Shown: positions 53,080 through 62,200 of the stretch, in pieces
Layout of the letters: every line of letters begins with the position of its first letter
Numbering within the stretch: position 1 is the first letter of the stretch
Source of the DNA: Pseudarthrobacter sp. BIM B-2242
Lineage (GTDB): Bacteria > Actinomycetota > Actinomycetes > Actinomycetales > Micrococcaceae
DNA length: 64,000 nucleotides
Assembly (NCBI RefSeq): GCF_014764445.1
Contig: NZ_CP061721.1
Coordinates: 62,001 to 126,000, forward strand
Direction: 5' to 3'
Translations under genes and position numbers: made by a program
The notes under the pieces: generated by a model
Database searches by the model: none
Told to the model about the DNA's origin: nothing
The model's input: only the letters and a program-made list of their open reading frames with translations

Positions 53080-53732
53080 TGGGGACGTTGCGCATCCTGC
53101 TGGTGGACGACCACCCCGTGGTCCGCGCCGGCCTGCGCGCCATGCTTACCGAATTCGAGGACTTCAGCATTGCCGCCGAGGCCGCGGACGGGGACGCGGC
53201 GCTGCATGAACTCACCCGGCTCCGGACGCTGGGGGAGCGCGTGGATGTTGTCCTGATGGACCTGCAGATGGGCGCCGGAATGGACGGGGTCACTGCCACG
53301 GCGGCGATCAGGCAGCTGGATTCCGCGCCGCCGGTCCTGATCCTCACCACGTACGATACCGAGGCGGACATCCTGGCCGCCGTGGAGGCGGGCGCCAGCG
53401 GCTACATGCTCAAGGATGCGCCGCCTGAGCAGATCCGCCAGGCGGTGCTGTCCGCTGCGGCTGGTCAGACGGCGCTCGCTCCGACGGTTGCTGCGCTGCT
53501 GATGTCGCGGATCAGCAGCCCGGGAACCGCCCTGACGCCGCGTGAGGTGCAGCTGCTGGAACTGCTGGCCACCGGGCTGACGAACAGGGCCATCGCGCGG
53601 CAGCTGTTCATCTCCGAGGCCACAGTCAAGACCCACCTGGTGCACATCTTCGGCAAGCTCGGCGTCGACAACCGCACATCCGCCATTGCCGTGGCTGCGC
53701 AACGCCGGATCATCCGGGCACCGGGGCAGTAG
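53079..53732 (+). CDS. LuxR/NarL-family response regulator
   Basis: 217 residues. The receiver domain (about residues 3-120) has VDDHPVVRAGL, the phosphorylated Asp61 in DVVLMDLQMGAGMDG, TTYDTEADILAAVEAGASGYMLKDA with the conserved Lys. The HTH (about residues 148-212) reads LTPREVQLLELLATGLTNRAIARQLFISEATVKTHLVHIFGKLGV. Partner of the kinase directly upstream (TGATG overlap). Its likely target is the divergent MacB-like operon. Confidence 0.95.
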   Translation: MGTLRILLVDDHPVVRAGLRAMLTEFEDFSIAAEAADGDAALHELTRLRTLGERVDVVLMDLQMGAGMDGVTATAAIRQLDSAPPVLILTTYDTEADILAAVEAGASGYMLKDAPPEQIRQAVLSAAAGQTALAPTVAALLMSRISSPGTALTPREVQLLELLATGLTNRAIARQLFISEATVKTHLVHIFGKLGVDNRTSAIAVAAQRRIIRAPGQ

Positions 53733-53773
53733 CGCCCTTCGCCTTCGCGTACGCTGCGCGGGTGGGCGTCGAA

Positions 53774-54244
53774 TCAGGTGTTGTTGGCGTCCCGCAGCTC
53801 GGCCATGGCTTCGGCAACAAGCTGCGCCCGTTCGGCTCCCAGGATGTCCACGAAGTTGGCGTAGACCAGACCGGCCACAAAACAGGCAAGTTCATTGGCT
53901 GTCGCCGTACCCTCGGTGCTCAGCTCCAGGTAAACAACCCGGCGGTCCTCCACGCAGGGGCTGCGCTGGACCAGGGACCGCTTAGCGAGCCTGTCGGCGA
54001 TCTTGGTGAAGCCGCCGTTGCTGAATGCCACCTCGCGGGCCAGTTTCGCCATCGGCATCCGTGCACCGGGGGTGCGGACCAGCCGCAGGAGCGTCTCGGC
54101 CTCGGCGGGTTCCAGCGAGAAAGCGGAAGAAACTTCCGCGTGCACCTTCTTGTTGGTGTGCTGGAAGCCCTCGATGACCAGGCCCCACTGCGAAATCACA
54201 TCAAGGTCCCCGGTGGTCGGGGTGTGCTTCTGCGTGGCCGGCAT
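53774..54244 (-). CDS. MarR-family transcriptional regulator
   Basis: 156 residues from ATG 54244, with AAAGGG eight bases upstream. In-frame codons up to 54277 are alternatives. The winged helix reads AEAETLLRLVRTPGARMPMAKLAREVAFSNGGFTKIADRLAKRSLVQRSPCVEDRRVVYLELSTEG, with the MarR wing DRR. It is downstream of the FMN reductase gene on the same strand, but a terminator intervenes. The target is unknown. Confidence 0.92.
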   Translation of the reverse strand: MPATQKHTPTTGDLDVISQWGLVIEGFQHTNKKVHAEVSSAFSLEPAEAETLLRLVRTPGARMPMAKLAREVAFSNGGFTKIADRLAKRSLVQRSPCVEDRRVVYLELSTEGTATANELACFVAGLVYANFVDILGAERAQLVAEAMAELRDANNT

Positions 54245-54345
54245 GGAATCCCTTTCCACGCCCATAATACGCTCCACGTAAATGCCTTTTCTGGTCAGAT
54301 TTCAGGATGCGGAGGGCCGGTTGGCCTCCCACTTAACAGCGAAAA

Positions 54346-54386
54346 CCGGTGCTTCCGGCGGGCGGGTGGCCCGCCGAAAGCACCGG
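54346..54386 (-). terminator. Strong hairpin between FMN reductase and marR
   Basis: 18-bp arms (CCGGTGCTTCCGGCGGGC, one mismatch) with a 5-base loop, 20 bp after the reductase stop. Confidence 0.75.
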
Positions 54387-54405
54387 CGCTCGGGGTGTGC
54401 GTAAG

Positions 54406-54981
54406 TTACGCGGCGACAGATGCTTCGGCGCGGACGGCTTCGAGGGCCTTGGTCCACGGCACGAGCTGGTCCAGGACCGGAGCCAGGGTCTGTGCCTGCA
54501 GTTCGGTGGGCTTGAAGACCGAGAAGTTCTCGAAGTCGGTAAACAGGGAGAACATGCCGGTCTTCTGCACGTGGGCGACCTGCAGCTCGGACAGGATGCC
54601 GCGCAGGTGCTCAACGGCGCGGACGCCGAAGGCCGAACCATAGGAAACGATGCCGGCTGCCTTGTTCGCGAACTCGGCATTCAGGTACGACAGGGCGTTG
54701 GCCAGTGCCGGCGCCACGGAGTGGTTGTACTCAGGGGTGATGAAGACGAAGCCGTCGAACTCGGCGATCTTGGCGGCCCAGGCGATGGTGTGGGCGTTCT
54801 GGTAGTTCTGGTACGCGGCCGGGTAGGCCTCGTCCAGCATCGGCAGGTTGTAATCGGCGATGTCGACGATCTCGAACTCAGCGTCGGTGCGCAGCTGTGC
54901 CTGGGCGAGAACCCACTCGGCAACGCCGGCGTTGTTGCGGCCGGGACGGGTGCTGCCGGTGACGATGGCGATCTTAGTCAT
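54406..54981 (-). CDS. NAD(P)H-dependent FMN reductase
   Basis: 191 residues, a flavodoxin-like fold of the SsuE/ChrR-like group. The FMN phosphate loop is IVTGSTRPGRNNAGVAEW at residues 6-23. The second FMN contact is FITPEYNHSVAPALANALSYLNAEFANKAAGIVSYG. Such enzymes reduce free FMN, quinones or azo dyes, in the cytoplasm. It stands alone. Confidence 0.93.
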   Translation of the reverse strand: MTKIAIVTGSTRPGRNNAGVAEWVLAQAQLRTDAEFEIVDIADYNLPMLDEAYPAAYQNYQNAHTIAWAAKIAEFDGFVFITPEYNHSVAPALANALSYLNAEFANKAAGIVSYGSAFGVRAVEHLRGILSELQVAHVQKTGMFSLFTDFENFSVFKPTELQAQTLAPVLDQLVPWTKALEAVRAEASVAA

Positions 54982-55241
54982 GAACTACTCCTCTGATGGA
55001 ACGAATCGCGGACGATCCTCCGCAACGCTTCAAGATACAACTATATCCGTGGAAACTATTTCTGTAAATACTATCATTGTGTGGTCCTCATCACCGAGGG
55101 CTGCTTCGGGAGATGAAGGGCGCTTGCCCGCGCCGGTGCTGCACCGGGTGCTGTTTCGGGAGTGCCCCAGCGCGTCAATATTGTCCGACGGCGGTGCGAT
55201 ACTGAGGGTTGCATCACAATGACGTTGGGGGAACTTCGGAA

Positions 55242-56393
55242 ATGGTCCTTGATACAGCAACCTTGAGGATCGCCTTTGGCGTGATGGCCTTGGTGCTGGG
55301 TCTGCTGTTCTACTTTTCGTCGTACCGCACCACCCGGTCTCCGTATAGCGGCTGGTGGTGCCTCGCGCTTGTGTTTTTCCTTGGCGGCTCCGCCGCGTTC
55401 CTCCTCAACGGGACCTCCCACCAGTGGTGGGCAAACATCCTGGGCAACGTGCTGCTGGTCCACGGCGGTGTTGCCGTCTGGGCGGGGGCGCGGTCGCTCC
55501 GGGAAGTAGCGCCGAAACGCTGGCTGTTCACGGGGCTGCCGCTTGTCACCCTGCTTGCCACGGCCCTCGACGATCCCGGGACCAACGTCTGGGCCGGCGG
55601 CGTGGTGTTCCTCGCGGCCATGTGCCTTACGCTGGCTCTGGCATCGCAGGAACTCTGGCGCCTGGAGCCGGGCTATTCGCGGGTCCGGGTGCCGATGGCT
55701 GCCGCGGCCGCGGTCATGGCCGTCTTCTACTTCGGCCGGCTGGTTTTCTTCCTTCTGGACGGCCAGGACGGCCCCATTTTTGTCACATACTTCGGGTCCG
55801 CTGTGACCACCATGGTCACCATGGTGCTGCTGGTGGTGGTCTCCTTCAGCATGGCCGGGCTGAGCACCGAACAGCAGACCCGCGCCCTGCGTATGGTGGC
55901 CACCCGCGATGACCTCACCGGCCTGCTGAACCGCAAAGCCTTCCTCGACCTCGCCGCCGGGTTGCTCAATGACCGCGCCGTCACGCAGGGAACCGGCGCC
56001 CTGATCCTCGCCGACCTGGACAATTTCAAGGCAGTGAACGACACCTACGGGCATGCTGCCGGCGACGTCGCACTGCAGGCTTTCGCCGGGGCATGCCAGG
56101 ACACCGTCCGGTCCACGGACCTTGTAGGACGCTATGGCGGGGAGGAATTTGTGCTCCTGATTCCGGGCGCCTCCTCTGCACGGGCTGAACACATTGCGGA
56201 GGAAATCAGCCGCCGCCTGGCCCAGGTGCCTACTGCCGACGGACTTGAAATGCCCACCGTCAGCTATGGCGTGGCACTTTATGATGCCGGGACAACGGAC
56301 ATAGACCATGTCATCGCCGCCGCGGACGAGGCCCTGTACACGGCCAAATCCCTGGGCCGCAACCGCACGGTACACAGCGACCGCCGCCGATAA
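55242..56393 (+). CDS. Membrane diguanylate cyclase (GGDEF domain)
   Basis: 383 residues from ATG 55242. Six membrane segments cover about residues 8-200, then the GGDEF domain (about 213-378). The active site is GGEEF at 299-303, with DLDNFKAVNDTYGHAAGD before it. RSTD stands five residues ahead of RYGGEEF's Gly pair (about 290-293) and is a proper RxxD inhibitory site. So it should make cyclic di-GMP and be inhibited by it. No phosphodiesterase lies nearby. Confidence 0.94.
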   Translation: MVLDTATLRIAFGVMALVLGLLFYFSSYRTTRSPYSGWWCLALVFFLGGSAAFLLNGTSHQWWANILGNVLLVHGGVAVWAGARSLREVAPKRWLFTGLPLVTLLATALDDPGTNVWAGGVVFLAAMCLTLALASQELWRLEPGYSRVRVPMAAAAAVMAVFYFGRLVFFLLDGQDGPIFVTYFGSAVTTMVTMVLLVVVSFSMAGLSTEQQTRALRMVATRDDLTGLLNRKAFLDLAAGLLNDRAVTQGTGALILADLDNFKAVNDTYGHAAGDVALQAFAGACQDTVRSTDLVGRYGGEEFVLLIPGASSARAEHIAEEISRRLAQVPTADGLEMPTVSYGVALYDAGTTDIDHVIAAADEALYTAKSLGRNRTVHSDRRR

Positions 56394-56412
56394 TGCGCGG
56401 CGGCTCAGCCCG

Positions 56413-57927
56413 TCAGTTCAGCTTCCCGGCCAGCCGCTGGCGCATCTGGATGCTCGCCTCGTTCAGTCCGATCAGCTCCACGTCCCGGCCATGCCGGCGG
56501 TACTTCTCAGTGACCGAGTCCAGTACCGCGATGGTGGACGCGTCCCAGAGATGCGAGGCGTGCAGGTCCACGATTACCCGGCTGATGTCCGGCTCGGCGT
56601 CCAGAGCGTATTCGAACTGGGTGTAAAGGTCGTTAGAGGAGGCGAAGAACAGTTCGCCGTCCACGGTGTACTTGGCCACGGTTTCGCCGTTGAGCTCGAC
56701 GACGGTCCGCTCCACCGTGGCGAAGTGCGCCACCCGCCGGGCAAACAGGGCCATGGCCGCCAGCACGCCGGCGCCGACGCCGATGGCCAGGTTGTGCGTC
56801 ACGGAGACCACGGCAACGGTGATCAGCATGACGCCGGTCTCGGACTTCGGCATCCTCCGCAGGGTCCGCGGCGCGATGGAGTGCCAGTCGAAAGTGATGG
56901 CCGAAACAAAGATCATCACGGCCACAAGGGCGGCCATCGGGATCAGGCCCACCACGTCGCCCAGCGTCACCACGAGGACCAGCAGGAAGACGCCGGCCAG
57001 GAACGTGGACACCCGGCTCCGCGCGCCGGAGCCCTTCACGTTGATCATCGTCTGGCCGATCACCGCGCAGCCGCCCATGCCGCCGAAGAAGCCGGTGACG
57101 ATGTTCGCCACGCCCTGGCCCCAGGACTCGCGGGTCTTGTTGGAGCGCGTATCCGTGATGTCGTCCACCAGCTTGGCTGTCATCAGGGACTCCAGCAGGC
57201 CCACCAGGGCCATCGACAGCGAGAACGGAGCAATGACCTGGAACGTCTCCCACGTCATCGGGACGTTGGGGATGAACAGGGACGGCAGCTGGCCCTTGTC
57301 CTGAACCGTGGGGACATCCACTCCGGCGAGGACGGCAAACAGGGTGAGCACCACAATGGCCACCAAAGGTGAGGGCACCGCCGTCGTAATTCTTGGCAGC
57401 CCCACCACAATGACAAGGCCCACTGTCACAAGCGGATACACCATCCAGGGGACGCCGATCAGTTCCGGGATCTGGGCCATAAACACCAGGAGGGCCAGCG
57501 CGTTTACAAAGCCCACCATCACCGAGCGCGGGATAAAGCGCATCAGCCGGGTCACTCCCAGGACAGCCAGGAGGATCTGGAAGACGCCCGCCAGGATCAC
57601 GGCGGCGATGAGGTGGTCCAGGCCGTGGCTGCGCATCAGCGGCGCGATGACCAGGGCCACGGCACCGGTGGCAGCAGAAATCATGGCGGGCCGGCCGCCC
57701 ACGAACGAGATGGTGACGGCCATGATGAAAGACGCGAACAAACCGATCCGCGGATCCACGCCCGCGATGACCGAGAAAGCGATGGCTTCCGGAATCAAGG
57801 CCAGCGCCACCACCAGCCCGGCGAGTGCCTCGGTCTTCAGCCGACGCGGAGACCGTAATGTGGCGCGGACGGATTGGAGCTGCTGCGGTGTGCCGGTCCG
57901 GGCGTCCCGGGCGCTGCGTGCGGGCAT
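56413..57927 (-). CDS. SulP-family anion transporter with STAS domain
   Basis: 504 residues from ATG 57927 (MPARSARDARTG). Ten or more membrane segments: LKTEALAGLVVALALIPEAIAFSVIAGVDPRIGLF is the SulP entry motif. FFGGMGGCAVIGQTMINVKGSGARSRVSTFLAG is the consensus loop. The STAS domain fills the C-terminal 110 residues (VDLHASHLWDASTIAVLDSV). SulP proteins carry sulfate or bicarbonate, and the specificity is not visible. Convergent with the cyclase gene, only 19 bp apart. Confidence 0.93.
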   Translation of the reverse strand: MPARSARDARTGTPQQLQSVRATLRSPRRLKTEALAGLVVALALIPEAIAFSVIAGVDPRIGLFASFIMAVTISFVGGRPAMISAATGAVALVIAPLMRSHGLDHLIAAVILAGVFQILLAVLGVTRLMRFIPRSVMVGFVNALALLVFMAQIPELIGVPWMVYPLVTVGLVIVVGLPRITTAVPSPLVAIVVLTLFAVLAGVDVPTVQDKGQLPSLFIPNVPMTWETFQVIAPFSLSMALVGLLESLMTAKLVDDITDTRSNKTRESWGQGVANIVTGFFGGMGGCAVIGQTMINVKGSGARSRVSTFLAGVFLLVLVVTLGDVVGLIPMAALVAVMIFVSAITFDWHSIAPRTLRRMPKSETGVMLITVAVVSVTHNLAIGVGAGVLAAMALFARRVAHFATVERTVVELNGETVAKYTVDGELFFASSNDLYTQFEYALDAEPDISRVIVDLHASHLWDASTIAVLDSVTEKYRRHGRDVELIGLNEASIQMRQRLAGKLN

Positions 57928-58141
57928 GGTGTGCGTCCATTCGTGCTGGTGAAGCGCACGTCTGCAGCTTCTGCCGATAAGTTGGCGGGACCGCATGCCG
58001 CTTCGTTCGGATAACGACGGGCGCGTCCGCCCCTACCAGTCTGGGGCACGCCGCATCCCAACTGCTAAAATGGCGGGGTTGTAGACCGGCCTATAGCTGG
58101 TTCAGCCAGCGCCGTAACGTAAGTAGGGGACCACACAAAAC

Positions 58142-59761
58142 ATGACGGCAGGCGGTTCGCACCTCAGCACTTCGGAGACTTTCCCGGGCCCGTCGAAAAA
58201 GACGCCGGCCGCGACGGAAGTCCCGAAGTCCGCCGCGCCCCCAGCCACCGTGCCTGCCAAGCGCCGGGCTTACATCGCCATCTGGCAGGGGTTCCTCGGC
58301 GCCCTGATGATGTTCGTCGGTTCCATCGGCACCGGCTGGATCGCCAACGGTTCACCCATGATCCGCCAGCCGGTGGTCATCGCGCTGCGGACCGAGGGCT
58401 GGGGCGTCACCCTGTCCACCGTCCTCCTCACGGTGGGAGCCATGCTGCTGATGCGATCCTGGCTGCGGCTCGGCCAGCGGCTAGGGGACTGGGGTGAGCA
58501 TTCCCTGCGGTCGGTGGTGATCGCCATTTCCGCCTGGTCCTTCCCCCTCCTCCTCGCCGTTCCCATCTTCTCCCGCGACGTGTATGCCTACACCGGCCAG
58601 GGGCGCCTGGTCATGGAAGGCCAAAACCCCTACGAGGTGGGCATCTCCACCCTCAGTAACTGGTTTTCGCTTGGCGCGGACCCCGCCTGGGCCGAGAACA
58701 GGACGCCCTACGGGCCCTACTTCCTGTGGCTCGCGCGCGGCGTTGTGGGGCTTACCGGCGCCCAGCCTGACGTTTCCGTCTTCCTTTTCCGGCTGCTGGC
58801 CGGTGTCGGGGTGCTGCTCTGCGTCATCTACGTGCCCAAGCTTGCCGAACTGCACGGCATCAACGGCGCCAGGGCCTTGTGGATTGCGGTGGCCAACCCG
58901 CTGTTCCTGATCAGTTTCGTGGCCAGCGCCCACAACGATGCACTCATGGTGGGCCTCGCCGTCGCCGGTGTCTACTTCGCCGCGACGAAACATTACCTCA
59001 CGGGCATATTACTGGTCACCGCGTCCATCGGCATCAAGCCGATCACCGTCCTGCTGCTCCCGTTCATCGGGGTCATGTGGGCCGGGCCCGCCGCGTCCTG
59101 GACGCGAAAGTTCCTGATCTGGGGCGCGACGGCGGGAATCAGCTTCGCTGTGCTTGCCCTCAGCGGCATCCCGTACAACCTTGGCCTCGGCTGGGTATGG
59201 GCCATCATGGACCCGACGCCGGGGTACACCGGCTATTCGCCGTCCGGCTTCCTGGGGCAGCAGGTTGAGTTCCTCGGCAACGTGCTGGGGCTGCCCGGCG
59301 GCACCTTCGCGGACCTGCTGCGTACCGGGATGAAGTGGACTGCCATCGGGCTGGTCCTGCTGCTGATGTTCCGCGGCGACTACTCGCGTGCGGTGCGCCG
59401 GCTGGCCCTGGCGTTCACCGCTGTCGTAATGCTCTCGCCCATTATCCAGCCCTGGTACATCCTGTGGTTCCTCCCGTTCCTGGCCGTCACCGGCATCCGG
59501 AACGACTGGCAGATCCGAAGCCTCTACGTAGGCGTCACGTTCTTTGTGGTGTTCGGCGCCCAGGACCAGCTCTCGGTCTGGTCCTTCGTGGAGCTCCCCA
59601 TTGATGCGTCGTCACTGGCGTTCGTGACGGCCCTGCTCTTCACGTTCTACCTGCTGGTCCTGGACATCCACACGCGGAAGCTGCTGATCGAAGGCAAACC
59701 GCTTGACTGGGCCCGGCATGCGTGGGGCTGGCTGCAGGAACAGCGGGCCGCGCGGCGCTGA
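58142..59761 (+). CDS. Membrane alpha-1,6-mannosyltransferase, MptB-like (GT-C)
   Basis: 539 residues. A Pro/Ala-rich cytoplasmic N-terminus (about 40 residues) precedes 12-13 membrane segments. The first external loop holds IFSRDVYAYTGQGRLVMEGQNPYEVGIS, the GT-C acidic motif DVYAY of MptA/MptB enzymes, and RTPYGPYFLWLARGV. These use polyprenyl-phosphomannose to extend the mannan core of lipomannan-like glycolipids. It fits Arthrobacter, which has such glycolipids without mycolic acids. Further glycosyltransferases lie at 62-64 kb. Confidence 0.9.
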   Translation: MTAGGSHLSTSETFPGPSKKTPAATEVPKSAAPPATVPAKRRAYIAIWQGFLGALMMFVGSIGTGWIANGSPMIRQPVVIALRTEGWGVTLSTVLLTVGAMLLMRSWLRLGQRLGDWGEHSLRSVVIAISAWSFPLLLAVPIFSRDVYAYTGQGRLVMEGQNPYEVGISTLSNWFSLGADPAWAENRTPYGPYFLWLARGVVGLTGAQPDVSVFLFRLLAGVGVLLCVIYVPKLAELHGINGARALWIAVANPLFLISFVASAHNDALMVGLAVAGVYFAATKHYLTGILLVTASIGIKPITVLLLPFIGVMWAGPAASWTRKFLIWGATAGISFAVLALSGIPYNLGLGWVWAIMDPTPGYTGYSPSGFLGQQVEFLGNVLGLPGGTFADLLRTGMKWTAIGLVLLLMFRGDYSRAVRRLALAFTAVVMLSPIIQPWYILWFLPFLAVTGIRNDWQIRSLYVGVTFFVVFGAQDQLSVWSFVELPIDASSLAFVTALLFTFYLLVLDIHTRKLLIEGKPLDWARHAWGWLQEQRAARR

Positions 59762-59787
59762 CTGCCGGTGAGCGGGTCCTCTGCCGG

Positions 59788-59827
59788 TCGCCATACCTTC
59801 AGCCGACGGTTGAATCTCGTATGGCGA
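59788..59827. promoter_or_regulatory. Inverted repeat upstream of the second TetR gene
   Basis: TCGCCATAC (59788-59796) and GTATGGCGA (59819-59827), perfect 9-bp arms 22 bases apart, directly before the TetR start. A possible autoregulatory site. Confidence 0.45.
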
Positions 59828-59844
59828 AGGTAGAATTCGCTGGC

Positions 59845-60444
59845 ATGAGGACAATCGCCGACGACCTTGAAGCTCCTGACGTCCATACCCGCATCGTGGT
59901 GGCGGCCTACGGATTGTTTTCGCGCCGCGGCATCCGCGATGTCGGTGTGGATGAGCTGATCCGCGCGTCAGGCGTCGCCAAGGCAACGTTCTACCGGCAC
60001 TTCCCGTCGAAGGATGATCTGGTGCTCGCCTTCCTGAAGCGGCGCGACGAGCTGTGGATGTTGGGGTCCGTCGTTCCGGAGGCCAAGAGCAGGGCGGACA
60101 ACCCCGAGGACCAGCTGCTGGCCATCTTCGATGTCTACCACCAGTGGTTCCAGGACGACGACTTCGAAGCCTGTTCATTCGTGAAAGTGCTGCTGGAAAT
60201 GGGGGCGTCGCATCCGCTGGGGAAGGCCAGCATCGAATACCTGGCCAGGATCCGTCAGCAGGTCCGGATCCTCGCCGATGAAGCGGGACTGGAGGACTCC
60301 GAGGCGTTCGCACTGTCCTGGCACATCCTCATGAAGGGCTCCATTATTGCCGCTGCCGAAGGCGACAAGCTGGCCGCCCGCCGGGCCCGGAAGATGGCCG
60401 CAGCACTTATTGCAGAACACCGGCCCCATGGCCTGAACTCATGA
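59845..60444 (+). CDS. TetR-family regulator of the adjacent MFS transporter
   Basis: 199 residues from ATG 59845; an ATG at 59821 is also in frame but lies within the inverted repeat. The HTH (about residues 12-58) reads HTRIVVAAYGLFSRRGIRDVGVDELIRASGVAKATFYRHFPSKDDLVLAFLKRRDE. The C-terminal domain binds an unknown ligand. Its stop overlaps the MFS start (ATGA), so regulator and transporter are co-translated, the usual pattern for a self-regulated efflux or uptake pair. Confidence 0.92.
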   Translation: MRTIADDLEAPDVHTRIVVAAYGLFSRRGIRDVGVDELIRASGVAKATFYRHFPSKDDLVLAFLKRRDELWMLGSVVPEAKSRADNPEDQLLAIFDVYHQWFQDDDFEACSFVKVLLEMGASHPLGKASIEYLARIRQQVRILADEAGLEDSEAFALSWHILMKGSIIAAAEGDKLAARRARKMAAALIAEHRPHGLNS

Positions 60445-61652
60445 TCCCCGCCACCCGGACCGCACCGGATCGCACTGCAAGGTTCGGCGTCGCCTTCATC
60501 GGTGTTCTGCTCATCGCAGTCAACCTCCGGGTCTCCTTTGTCAGCGTGGGACCGGTCCTCGCGAACATCAGCGGCGAACTTGAGCTCTCCAGTGCAGCGG
60601 CAGGGTTCCTCACCGGTCTGCCTCTCATCGTCTTTGCCGTGTTCTCACCCGTGGCGCCCGGCTTCGCTGCCCGGCTTGGCCTGGACCGGGCGCTGTGGAT
60701 GTCCCTGCTGATCCTCGCTTCGGGCATCGTGCTTCGCTCACTTCCCGTGCCCGGCTTCATCTGGGCGGGCACCGGACTGATCGGCCTCGCCATCGCGTTT
60801 CTCAACGTTCTGGTGCCTTCCCTCGTAAAACGTGACTTCCCGATGAAGGTCAGCCAGGTCACCGGAAGCTACACCGCCACACAGGCCGCGTTCGCGGCGA
60901 TCGGGGCCGCCGTCGTCGTGCCCTTGGCCCAAACCTCCCCGGCCGGATGGCGGCTTGCCCTCGGCATCTGGGTGGGGTTAGCTCTCATCGCCATGGCCGT
61001 GCTCCTGCCGTGGCTGCGCCGGCACAGCCCCGGCGCCGCAGAGGCCGCCAAACCGGCCGTCTCCTACCGCTCGCCCTGGGGCTCAGCCCTGGGCTGGCAG
61101 GTGACGATCTTTATGGGACTGCAGTCGATCGCGTTCTACGTCCTGATGGCCTGGCTGCCCACCATCGAACAAAGCCGCGGTGTCCCGGCAGCCACTGCGG
61201 GCTTCCATCTGTCCCTTTTCCTGCTCGTCAGCGTGTTTGCCAGCCTTGTTGCAGGCGGAATCCTCCACCGGGGCTCGGACCAGAGGCTGGTGTCGTTCGC
61301 GAGCGGCGCGCTGATGTTCGTGACCTTCCTCGGCCTGGCCCTTGCGCCGGACCTCATCCTGCTGTGGGTCCTCCTTGGGGCAGTGGGCTGCGGAAGCCTG
61401 ATCGTCATTGCCCTGTCGCTGTTCAGCCTGCGGTCGGTGAATTACCCGCAGGCAGCGTCCTTGTCCGGCATGGCGCAATCTGTTGGCTACGCCCTGGCTG
61501 CAGTGGGCCCCGTGATGTTCGGCGCGCTTCGCGACGTGAGCGGAGACTGGACGCTTCCGCTTCTCGCCACCGCAGGCATCATGGTGCTCCTTGCGTTGAC
61601 GGGGGTTCTTGCCGGGCGTGACCGGGTGATCAGCGCCAGTCACGCCGTCTAG
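60441..61652 (+). CDS. MFS transporter, CynX/NimT family
   Basis: 403 residues, 12 membrane segments. The start of the first (FGVAFIGVLLIAVNLRVSFVSVGPVLANI) and the following loop VAPGFAARLGLDRALW are typical of CynX/NimT (cyanate and nitroimidazole transporter) proteins. A central cytoplasmic loop around residues 190-215 (RRHSPGAAEAAKPAVSYRSPW) divides the halves. The substrate is unknown. Translationally coupled to the TetR gene. Confidence 0.92.
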   Translation: MIPATRTAPDRTARFGVAFIGVLLIAVNLRVSFVSVGPVLANISGELELSSAAAGFLTGLPLIVFAVFSPVAPGFAARLGLDRALWMSLLILASGIVLRSLPVPGFIWAGTGLIGLAIAFLNVLVPSLVKRDFPMKVSQVTGSYTATQAAFAAIGAAVVVPLAQTSPAGWRLALGIWVGLALIAMAVLLPWLRRHSPGAAEAAKPAVSYRSPWGSALGWQVTIFMGLQSIAFYVLMAWLPTIEQSRGVPAATAGFHLSLFLLVSVFASLVAGGILHRGSDQRLVSFASGALMFVTFLGLALAPDLILLWVLLGAVGCGSLIVIALSLFSLRSVNYPQAASLSGMAQSVGYALAAVGPVMFGALRDVSGDWTLPLLATAGIMVLLALTGVLAGRDRVISASHAV

Positions 61653-61676
61653 GGGCTTGCGTGCAGCGGCGGAATG

Positions 61677-61889
61677 TTAGTGAAAAAGCCATGATCCGTC
61701 CTGCGGCGGGTCTGGCTTTCTCCGCCATTTATGGATCAGGGCCAGGAAAGGCCAAGCCAGCAGCTGCAACAGGCCGGCGGTGAGCAACAAACCCACCGCA
61801 AGGAGAATCAGCGGCGAGTACAGCAGTAAAACACCAAAAACTGTGGCGATGTACCCGACAACCAACGCAGCAACTGCCCCGGGTTCCAT
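61677..61889 (-). CDS. Small membrane protein
   Basis: 70 residues from ATG 61889, with AGGAG well placed upstream. Two hydrophobic segments (VAALVVGYIATVFGVLLLYSPLILLAVGLLL and GLLQLLAWPFLALI) are followed by a basic C-terminal tail (HKWRRKPDPPQDG). No family is recognised. It lies convergent to the MFS gene. Confidence 0.7.
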   Translation of the reverse strand: MEPGAVAALVVGYIATVFGVLLLYSPLILLAVGLLLTAGLLQLLAWPFLALIHKWRRKPDPPQDGSWLFH

Positions 61890-62200
61890 AGGGCTCCTCT
61901 TGAGTTTTTCGTCATTCCTTGGTGCCGTGATGCAAGCCGCGCGGCTGGCTGGGGACGGGAGGGGTAAGGGACCTTGCCCGCTACGAGTGGCTGGCACCCT
62001 GAGGGGAACCAGCAGCGGAAAACGACTGTGAGTGGGAGGTTGAGCAGCCGCTACGCATCACTCCGGAAGGCTGGGGGAGATCTGCACCCAGGCTAAAAAT
62101 TGTGGCGCCGCACGCTGCATAACGGTGTCATCAAAGCGTACTCTTCAGGCCGGTGAGCGAGGAAGAACACGGGTGCCGCATGCCGTTGCCGGTCTGCGCT
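61890..62200. other. Intergenic region
   Basis: About 310 bp between the small membrane protein and the end of the mannosyltransferase-like gene. I see no gene, RNA or clear terminator in it. Confidence 0.4.
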